Shown piece by piece: positions 1 to 7,598 of a DNA stretch of 13,156 bases. This DNA comes from Smittium mucronatum (taxonomy: Eukaryota; Kickxellomycota; Harpellomycetes; Harpellales; Legeriomycetaceae), in NCBI GenBank assembly GCA_001953115.1, contig LSSL01005266.1:1-13156 (forward strand), read 5' to 3'. Position 1 is the stretch's first letter. Each line of letters begins with the position of its first letter. Made by a program: the position numbers and the translations under genes. The notes beneath the pieces are model-generated. The model saw only the letters and a list, made by a program, of their open reading frames with translations. It was not told the DNA's origin and did not search any database.

Positions 1-237
1 ATATGAGCTTATATAAAAAAGAAAATTTTAAATAAGTTTGTCCAATCGCATTATATATATAAATATTAATTTTTATAAATAAAATGATTAAATTGAAATA
101 GCGCTTATTTGTCAAAATAAATCGATTTTTTCAATAAAATTGGAATTTTAAATTATAAATCGTTTTAGATATTAATTTTTCATTCATTTTAAATGCCATT
201 TTTTTACCGAAATAGACCAAAATTATCAAAATAAATG
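1..237 (+). repeat. Left inverted-repeat arm
   Basis: It begins ATATGAGCTTATATAAAAAA and pairs with 789-1025 at 235 of 237 positions. The 11-mer TCAAAATAAAT occurs twice inside the arm (112-122 and 226-236), a weak subterminal direct repeat. Similarity to the other arm stops after position 237. Confidence 0.9.
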
Positions 238-354
238 GGGTTATTTAAAAAATATAGCTTACTAATTTAAAATTAATATGGCGCTTTGCTATAATTCAAA
301 AAAAAATAACTGATTTTTTTTTATCGAAATAAATTCAAGATTTTCTTATTTATA

Positions 355-453
355 TAGTGTGTAAATTTAATTCTAAACACCTTTGAGATTAGTTTTTTCC
401 GTTTTTATAGCCTAGAGACTAAAAAATTGCAATCTAAGTAATTTAACACACTA
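355..453. repeat. Small inverted repeat inside the foldback element
   Basis: TAGTGTGTAAATT at 355-367 is matched, with a one-base gap, by the reverse complement at 440-453 (AATTTAACACACTA). It could be a small hairpin or a nested short element of about 100 bp. It is short enough that chance is possible in DNA this AT-rich. Confidence 0.3.
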
Positions 454-788
454 CCTAAAAAGGATAAACATAAATTTTAAAAAAAATATTGTCTAATTTT
501 TATATGCACAGTGACGGGAATCTATTGAAATTTAGAGAATGGTAGTGAAAAATAATATTTTTGAATAAAATGAAATTTTTAGTGTATATATTAAAAAACA
601 TATATTTCCTCATTTTTTTAATGTTATTTAAATATTAATATTAAATATTACTGTATAAAAAATTGAAAACATAGAACGAATTTAATTTTTAGCACATAAA
701 AATAGAATCTGGTTGGTAATTTTGGCTAGAAAGGTTTTAAAAAGCTGATGATATTTGATGGAATAAGAGTTTTTTTTCTCAATTTAAT

Positions 789-1025
789 CATTTATTTTGA
801 TAATTTTGGTCTATTTCGGTAAAAAAATGGCATTTAAAATGAATGAGAAATTAATATCTAAAACGATTTATAATTTAAAATTCCAATTTTATTGAAAAAA
901 TCGATTTATTTTGACAAATAAGCGCTATTTCAATTTAATCATTTTATTTATATAAATTAATATTTATATATATAATGCGATTGGACAAACTTATTTAAAA
1001 TTTTCTTTTTTATATAAGCTCATAT
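789..1025 (-). repeat. Right inverted-repeat arm
   Basis: This is the reverse complement of 1-237 and ends in TATATAAGCTCATAT at 1025. The 15-mer TCAATTTAATCATTT within it (930-944) recurs just inside the arm boundary (779-793), so part of the arm sequence is repeated in direct orientation. Confidence 0.9.
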
Positions 1026-3527
1026 CATTTTATCCAATACATAATCAGTCATTTTAATTAATTAATACCACTGAGCTCTTTTTAAAGTTTTTTCTTCTAT
1101 TTTTCAAAAAGATGCATCATTGAAACACATCAAGTCATTACTTTGGAGGTCTATTGTACTTAACTTTGAAAGGTTTTATAAAAAAAAATTTAAGAATATT
1201 TAAAAATTTCGATAATATTTTTTAAAAAAACCTAAGATCGAATTTTATTTCATTAAAATATCCCATAATTTCTCTATAGATTATTTTAATTCTATGTTAA
1301 AATTATATTTATATTTAAGCGTTACCATATATGATAAAAAAAATATTTACTCAAAAATCGGTTTTATATATTAAACAATCTTTGAAATACATAATTTAAA
1401 TAAATTATTCTATGAAAATAAAATTCAGGATTAAAACAAATTAAGAAAATTAAGGAGTAGATGCAATATCCAAAATTTGAATAATATATTTTAAAACTTT
1501 ATTGGATAAATAGAACATGGCTTAATTTCAAGTGTTAGTTCTGTCTGCTGTGATGAGTATATTTTATTTCATAAATATACAATGAAACCTTAAGATGAAT
1601 ATTTTATATAGCTTTATTTTAGTATAAATAATTTAGTTAATCAGAATCCTTATTAAAAGATCACTCTTTTCTTAGATTTTGCTTTCCTAATAAACTTTAT
1701 AAAAATACATTACAGACATGAATGAGAAAATATAAATCGTGAATTAAGCTCAAAATCACCATAAAAAACTCAATAAGATGTTCAGGCTTCTCTTTAGAAC
1801 CAACTTTTAACAGTATTAATAAAATTTGTACTCAATTTTTACAACATGAGAGTTCCTGTTATAAATTTCTTACAAAGTGTAGATAAAAGTTGGAGAATCA
1901 CTTATATAAAGAAATAATGGTTGATTTTTCAGGTCGTGCACAAGACTGAACCTATCCCGATTATGTTTCTTCTGCTTTACATTCTCTTATTATCTTATTC
2001 TTTAGTTAATGGATCTTTATAAAGCTGTCACTACTCCTCAGCTAAAGTAAAATGATATTGATAGAATTTTATTATGGATAAATATTTTCAGATATATTTT
2101 TAAGCCCCTAAACCACTGAAAGGATTTGAAACTTATGAATATTATAATATGGTTGATTTTTAATTCTTATCATTATAAATACAATTGGATTATAAATTTT
2201 TTATAAATCGCAAATTAAAAAAAATCTAAATTTAGCTGAATGAAAACAGCTTTTTTTTGAAAGATATCCATGCCTTTTTCGACTCTATTTTCTTTTCTAA
2301 TCTGGCCTAGAAATTTCCAAAAAATTACCTTATTTTCCAAAACTTTCCAATAGATAAATAATGCTAATCATATAACCATTGGGTTTACATGATGTAAAGT
2401 TTCTTATTTCCAGAAAATAGAAAATTGATAAAAAAATGTATTAAAATTAAAAAATTACAGTCAATAGTGATTTTAGCTAAAAAAGGTAATAAAGAATTGA
2501 TCATATTGTATTTTCTTGTTTACCGAAGAATATCCCATTTATTTAATCTTTTACACCAGAAAATTCACATATTTATTATTTTGAGTCAAATTATTAAGTT
2601 TTTATTGATTTAAAGAATTTTTATGAAATTACTATTTTATTATTTGATAAAATTTTAGTTATAAAAATATAATTTAATGTTTTGAATTAATAATAAGACA
2701 TAATCTCAAAAAAAAAAATGATGAAATTTTGAAAAACCCTCAAATCCTCTAAAAAACAGATATATTTAATTTTCCAGCCATTTTCACCCACTAATTTTTA
2801 AAAATTTGTCAAAAAAAAAAAAAAGTATTTACCAAATTTATTTTTACCATTTTATATTTGTTTTTTTGAGATTAAACGCCGAATTGAATCAGAACAAGAT
2901 CTACAAATAAAATAAAGGTTTTATTTTATTTAGCTCTTTCATCCTTGGTGAGTCTTTTTTTACAATTCTCATGGCCAATATTTATTCCGTCTTTGATTTA
3001 AGCCTTAAAATAAACTTTCTGTTGGCTTAATTTTCAAAATAAACAAAAATGTTTTTGTAAAATTATGAAATCAGAGGACATGACACAATGTATTGAAAGA
3101 TTGTATTATACAAATATGGCAAATTTTTAGAGAATCTGATAACTTGGTAGGGTATATGACTATTTTTTTAAAATGGTGATATTTTTGATAAACCCCTGCA
3201 TAATAATCTGATGATTTGTTTAATAATCTAACATGAAACTAACAAAAAAATTTCGTGTAACATTCGCTGTTTTTTTTTTACAGTTTTCTCTTATTTTTTT
3301 TGGGCTTTTAATATAATGTTAATTCAAAACAATCCTAACTTATTAAAAAGGATGTTTAATATAGGGTTAAAATTATATGAAAGGCACTTATAGATTTTTT
3401 AGAACTCAGATGTGATGAAAAAGCTAATTTTATATGAATTACTAGATAATAAAATTTCTAATAGTATATAAGCACCGATTTTCTCATCATTTTTTTAAAA
3501 AGAACTTAATCCATTATCTATTATAAA
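1026..3527. other. AT-rich intergenic DNA, no supported gene
   Basis: This stretch is made of A/T runs, including a 13-base A run ending near 2824. Open frames are short, the longest about 62 codons at 2425-2613, with Lys/Ile/Leu-rich translations expected of AT-rich noise. I found no tRNA-like B box, no recognisable domain, and no copy of the foldback arms. Confidence 0.6.
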
Positions 3528-4027
3528 ATGAATAAAACTAGAAAAAATTGGGCTTAAGCTGACCCCTTAGAAGTCGATAAAAGAATGAAAAATATGAGGT
3601 TTGCTACTCAAAACTTTATAAAAAGTACAAAAGTACCTTTTACTACTGTATAAAAAAAATTTCAATGGCTGTGGAGTGGACTTAAGAATCGACGATTAAT
3701 ATGAAAATAATAATAGTAATAAAATCTATATCTCTACACCTCACTCAACAATGTGTCCTGATTCTTTTTAAAATTTGGTTAAGAATAAAAGTGTCAAATA
3801 TACTGAAGAAGATTTCAGCCCATACCAGATAAAACTGAAGCTTGAGTCTGAAGGGCTAATAATAGATATGAAAAAAAAATTACTCAGTAAGAAGAAGCCA
3901 TAATTCAAAGTTTAAAAATGAAGTTAACATAAAAACTCAGCTATTAAAAAGCTCAATTTTCAGAATAAATAGCACAGCAGAAGATGATGGAGTATATGTA
4001 GCCGGTTTCTCTTTAGAACCTAATGGT

Positions 4028-4219
4028 ATGAAGTTTATGATAACATCAAGAAAAATAATTCACAGGCTTTCATTTGCCATAAATCTTCATGTTGATTCTA
4101 CGTATAAACTTATTAAGGGGTCATATACAGTGATTTTAGTTGGGTTAACTGAAAACAATAAATCATTCTCTCATATAGCTATCGCTGTAGTTAGCAGATA
4201 TGATACAAAAGGTTATTAA
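4028..4219 (+). pseudogene. Best-preserved open fragment of the MULE DDE domain
   Basis: This is the longest uninterrupted piece of the transposase relic. It contains MKFMITSRKIIHRLSF, the catalytic-Asp motif HVDSTYKL and the core strand segment ending AVVSRYDTKGY. The frame is open upstream of the ATG (EDDGVYVAGFSLEPNG also fits the family), and after the TAA at 4217 the same frame continues with WGFKLII, which also fits. The ATG and stop are therefore accidental limits, not a small gene. Confidence 0.8.
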
Positions 4220-4999
4220 TGGGGTTTCAAATTAATAATTGGTGAGGCTAGAAGGTTTAATCTTAGTCTATTGTTTAAAAAACTTGTAGCAATTCGGTCC
4301 CGCAAATAAAAAAGGCTTTAAGATGCTTCCTTTGGATGATAAATAGGACCAACTTTTGGTTCCATGTATCTAAAAATATCAAAAATATCATTGAGAAAAA
4401 TAATAAAAATATTATGTAATTTATTTATGGGGACTTATGTAAACTGCAGTTTTTAGTCAACCACGAGCTTTTCGAAAAGTCATAAAAAAATTTTTGATGA
4501 AAAATGGAAAATTTTTAGCTTCATCTCAGAACTAATCGAAATTATACGAAAAAACCCCATTTCGAAAATAATCAAAACTGGTTTGAGGGCTTGTATATTT
4601 TTGGTCCATCAAAAAATAACGCCCTTGAGAGATTTATTATGACAATTAAAGAAAAAATTTCCTGAAATAAAATTAACAAAATAATAGATTTTCTATATCT
4701 ATCTAAGGGAATAATATTGGATTCTGAAAGCTTCTATTCTATATAATTTGTATATATATAATAAAATTAAATACCGAACTCATCGGAGAGAGGATTCAAT
4801 TACAAAGCAATCAAAGAAAATCCTTGAGAAATAATTTTTTGTGCATCAAAAAACTTACTGAGTTCACAAGAACTAGGTAACATATCTTACAAACTTGTAG
4901 AATTGAATTTTGAAGGCATTGATTCTATGATGAGTTTTTTCGAATTTAAAACTTTTTTTTATTCGAAAAAAAAACATCTCAAATTGGAAGGATGTATAT

Positions 5000-5042
5000 T
5001 GCTCACGTAGAAATTTTTCTAAAATCAAAGAAGTGTAATCAT
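5000..5042 (+). pseudogene. SWIM zinc-finger remnant of the MULE transposase
   Basis: The pattern C-S-R-x-N-F-S-K, then (one frame later) K-C-N-H-I, matches the C-x-C-x(n)-C-x-H layout of the SWIM finger found in the C-terminal part of MULE transposases. The second ligand is Arg (CGT), one transition away from Cys (TGT). A TAA follows in the first frame at 5036-5038. Confidence 0.65.
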
Positions 5043-5341
5043 ATACAATACTTTTTATCAGAGATTAACAGGACTGATGTAATAAGCATAACTCTGCTTT
5101 CAAATAAAAGATTAACCGGAAGACCAATAAAATAAAGAATAATTCAAGCTTGGAAAAGCAGCTAGTTAAAAATTTTCAACTATCATTAAAATTTTATAAA
5201 TAATTTCAAATTCACGCATGTGAGTATTAGCTGATTTAAAATAATACATTTATTAGATTGAATTGTATTATTAGATAATTAAAGTATATTTATGGAAAGT
5301 AAAGTGAATTTTGTGAATATAGAATTTTTATAATAACTCGA

Positions 5342-5352
5342 GGGGGGGGGGG
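5342..5352. repeat. G11 homopolymer tract
   Basis: Eleven G in a row follow CTCGA in DNA that is otherwise overwhelmingly A/T. The length may be uncertain because homopolymers sequence poorly. Confidence 0.8.
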
Positions 5353-5775
5353 TCTGCACTAATGATAATCTTCAATATATTTAGACACTCTCTAGTTTTG
5401 TACTGGATTATAAATCATCCATGAACCGTGAATAGTGACTTCTTTACATGCTACGATTTTTGATTGTGTCTTCTTATGATGGAATGTGTACTATAAATAC
5501 ATGAAAACTTTCTTATTTATCTTTCATCCTTTTGAAAGTAATCTTAAACCCTTGAATTCGGTGTGATTATATTTTTTTCAACCTAAAGATAAGGGGGGAA
5601 ATTATTTCTGCCGATTTAAATATCTAAAAGACAGAGTTTTGTTGTTTAGAATTAAATATATCTAAAAATAAATATAATGTTAAAAAAATAAAGCTTAAAC
5701 ACTAAAGTATAATTGTACTTATTTATAACTTGACTGATATATTATGACTTATTTAAAGATTGAAAAAAGAATAGA

Positions 5776-5799
5776 AAAGGAAAGGAAAGGAAAGGAAAG
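5776..5799. repeat. (AAAGG)n microsatellite
   Basis: Four complete AAAGG units plus a partial fifth. It lies in non-coding DNA and shows no association with a gene. Confidence 0.9.
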
Positions 5800-6030
5800 T
5801 TATTTGCAGTAAAAGATATTTAATGTTCATTGTAATATTCTTTTCTTTTTATTAATGTTTCAGGAAAATGTTTTCTAAAAGTGATAAAATGTAGAATTTC
5901 TAAAAAAAATAATTTAAAAAAGCTTTAGATTATATTTACACTCTTATTGGTGGTTTTAATGTAAATCTTATTGAAAATTTTGCCAAATTATAATTCGACA
6001 AGAAATCGGATTGCTGGCTTTTTGCCGAAA

Positions 6031-6070
6031 TCGTCAGAATTTCGATCAATTCGTCAAATTTCAATACCGT
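6031..6070. repeat. Imperfect tandem 20-mer in a CpG-rich patch
   Basis: TCGTCAGAATTTC at 6031 is followed exactly 20 bases later by TCGTCAAATTTC at 6051. The surrounding 80 bases hold several CpG dinucleotides, which are scarce elsewhere in the non-coding DNA. A minus-strand frame of about 45 codons runs through it (KFDELIEILTISAKSQQSD...), with no match I recognise. Confidence 0.4.
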
Positions 6071-6081
6071 TAATCAGATTT

Positions 6082-6330
6082 TTATAAACCAAACGGATTG
6101 AAAGATCCAAGAAACCAATAAAACGCTAAAATATAAAAGAAAGGAATCTGTATAGCTCCCAGATACTTCATTTTTTTAGCTACTTTTATGAAAAAATAGC
6201 CCTTGATTTCGTAACCTTTAATTATGATTTTATGAGGAATATTAAATCTGAGTATAAATAGAAAGAAATATCTTTGATTTGTATTATATTGAATCCTTAA
6301 GAGGTGCTGGAGAATATAGAAAAACAACAT
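6082..6330 (-). CDS. Hypothetical small hydrophobic ORF (82 aa), doubtful
   Basis: ATG at 6330 begins a frame rich in Phe, Ile and Tyr, with two hydrophobic stretches. The second, IPFFYILAFYWFLGSF near the C-terminus, could span a membrane. An in-frame TGA lies ten codons upstream of the ATG, so any 5' extension would need an upstream exon. I do not recognise a family. In DNA this AT-rich an 82-codon frame can arise by chance, and the hydrophobic composition is what T-rich sequence gives anyway. Its only support is that it lies on the same strand as, and 33 bp after, the longer open frame 6363-6806. Confidence 0.15.
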   Translation of the reverse strand: MLFFYILQHLLRIQYNTNQRYFFLFILRFNIPHKIIIKGYEIKGYFFIKVAKKMKYLGAIQIPFFYILAFYWFLGSFNPFGL

Positions 6331-6362
6331 AATAAATTTTTTTGGTGTAAATAAATATCATA

Positions 6363-6806
6363 TTATAGATAAAAAACGCTACGATTTGAAGGAGTTTGGT
6401 TATGATTAAATATTATTAGCAAATAAATTTGCATATTTTGAAAAAAAAAAAGTTTTTTTTTTAAATCAAACGAATGGGGGTTTAATAAGAATATTAGAGC
6501 CAATGATTTAAATGGAAAAAATTCTGTGGATTTTTTACTATATTTGCTGGTGTAATTAGGCGGGGAAAATGATTGTTGTCTAATTAGGTTATATATTTGC
6601 GGGTTATTCGTCATTAAGCCTAATTTTCCACCATTTTTTCCAGAAAATGTATTTAAACATAATTTGATAGTTCTTTTCGTTTTTTTATCAAAATACATTA
6701 AAAAAGGGAATATTGTAATATACTTTGGGGAAATTCTTGAATTCAAATACTCGAAAGTTTTTATAAAATGTTTTTTTTCTAAAAAATTTCGATAATTAGC
6801 ACAGAA
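6363..6806 (-). CDS. Unrecognised 147-codon open frame, possible exon or relic
   Basis: The minus-strand frame is open for 147 codons, from just after a TGA at 6807-6809 to a TAA at 6363-6365. The first in-frame ATG is at 6698, giving about 111 aa. At this base composition such a run is unlikely by chance, so it may be a real exon or a decaying gene. A plausible splice acceptor, TTTTTTAG on the minus strand near 6780, lies inside its 5' part. The product is basic, with very few acidic residues, and includes NTFSGKNGGKLGL, NNPQIYNLIRQQSFSPPN and a hydrophobic SLALIFLL. I recognise no domain, and no partner exon was found. Confidence 0.25.
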   Translation of the reverse strand, partial: FCANYRNFLEKKHFIKTFEYLNSRISPKYITIFPFLMYFDKKTKRTIKLCLNTFSGKNGGKLGLMTNNPQIYNLIRQQSFSPPNYTSKYSKKSTEFFPFKSLALIFLLNPHSFDLKKKLFFFQNMQIYLLIIFNHNQTPSNRSVFYL

Positions 6807-7462
6807 TCAATATATTTTATAAATAAATAGTTAGAGATCGCATCTTTTTCGACTAATTTTATCTAAAAATTAATTTGATTACTTAAAATTCACCCGAAGA
6901 TTTATCTTATAAATAAAAAATGTATTATTTTATGGGGTCCGATATTTTATTATTAAAAATTATTTTCTTAGCAAAATATGATAGATAGTTTACGCTGATT
7001 AACTTTTAATTGTTTTTTTTCTATATTATAACAGGGTATTTAGTTTTTTAGTAAAGCGAAAAAATTCTCCAAATTTTTATTTGGTTTTATTTATTAAAGC
7101 ATTTGAGCTTGATAGTATCAAAAATATCAATATGAAAAAATGAAACCATGATTACTTCAAAAATATCAGCAATCCTGATTAACCTAACCTAACTCTTTGA
7201 TTTCTGGAAGCTGAAATATGGCAACCAATTTATATTTAACTAAGAAATTTGATTCAGAAATAAGATTATTATTAACTTATCCTAAAATCTAAAAAAATAT
7301 AAAGTAGCGAGCCACAAATATAAGACTCCGAATAATGGTAAAGTATAATGTTTTTTTAAGCGCAGAATTTAACCAAATAATATAGTTGATCTTTGTTTAC
7401 CGATTCAACATCGAGTATAAAAAACAACTATATATAATATTTATGCTGTAATAACCTAAATT
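6807..7462. other. AT-rich intergenic DNA, nothing recognised
   Basis: No gene, RNA gene or repeat is visible. The only notable item is AACCTAACCTAA near 7180-7191, two units of TTAGG on the minus strand, too short to call an interstitial telomere. Confidence 0.6.
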
Positions 7463-7493
7463 TTTATTTAGATTTAACTAAAAGAATTTTATT
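7463..7493 (-). terminator. Candidate polyadenylation signals of the RBBP6-like gene
   Basis: AATAAA occurs on the minus strand at 7493-7488 and again at 7468-7463, about 105 and 130 bases after the TAG stop at 7599. The spacing suits a short 3' UTR. In DNA this AT-rich the hexamer also occurs by chance. Confidence 0.35.
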
Positions 7494-7598
7494 AAAAAAA
7501 ATCTACAATTGTAAAAAACAATTAAGCGTGAAACTCAATAGCTTAATATTAAAAAAGAGTTAGGTTCAAAAAACTGCCTCCCTTTTTATATAAAGAAA

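Larger units (their letters stand above)
1..1025. mobile_element. Foldback / MITE-like element with long inverted arms
   Basis: Two arms of 237 bp (1-237 and 789-1025) are reverse complements with only two mismatches (73/953 and 179/847) and no indels. They enclose 551 bp without an open frame of note. This is the structure of a non-autonomous DNA transposon with long terminal inverted repeats, as in MULE-derived or foldback elements. The near identity of the arms suggests recent insertion or ongoing arm homogenisation. The left arm starts at the first base of the window, so the true outer end and any target-site duplication cannot be seen; on the right the flank begins with CATTTTATC. An assembly foldback is a less likely alternative, since the spacer and the two mismatches speak against it. 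Confidence 0.8.
3528..5135 (+). pseudogene. Decayed MULE (Mutator-like) transposase
   Basis: Fragments in several frames occur in the order of a MULE transposase. Near 3641-3700 there is a zinc-finger remnant (YYC, then NGCGVDLRI after a frameshift in an A8 run). At about 3980-4310 comes the start of the DDE domain, with LHVDSTYKL (first catalytic Asp, codon 4094-4096) and LVGLTENNKSFSHIAIAVVS. Residues CSNSVPQIKKAL (from 4285) sit where the second catalytic Asp is expected and show Asn. NFWFHVSKNI matches the usual CW-x-HV motif with Cys replaced by Phe. NWFEG then GPSKNNALE (4564-4665) keeps the third acidic residue (Glu, 4627-4629). At 5000-5042 a SWIM finger reads C-x-R...C-x-H, so the second Cys is lost and a frameshift splits it. 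The end is GRPIK at about 5118-5132. At least five frameshifts or in-frame stops make it non-functional. The 3528 start is a guess from an in-frame ATG. No terminal repeats were found flanking it. Confidence 0.85.
5136..6081. other. AT-rich intergenic DNA, no supported gene
   Basis: No gene is recognisable here. The stretch contains a G11 tract (5342-5352), an AAAGG microsatellite (5776-5799) and, at its right end, a CpG-bearing patch with an imperfect 20-bp duplication (6031-6070). No inverted repeat that would bound the upstream transposase relic was found by eye. Confidence 0.5.

Noticed and set aside
2425..2613. 62-codon + strand open frame
   Set aside because: The start is not ATG, the composition is Ile/Lys/Leu-biased, and the length is within chance for AT-rich DNA.
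1786..4021. TTCTCTTTAGAACC present near 1787 and near 4006
   Set aside because: A shared 14-mer is expected several times by chance in a window this AT-rich, and the flanks do not match.
3528..5135. Ciliate-like code (TAA/TAG read as Gln) to rescue the transposase
   Set aside because: Some stops fall where Gln would be tolerable, but frameshifts and TGA stops also break it. The 1217-codon exon of the RBBP6-like gene uses CAA/CAG and no TAA/TAG internally.
7178..7192. Interstitial telomere (AACCTAACCTAA)
   Set aside because: Only about two TTAGG units, which is expected by chance in this composition.
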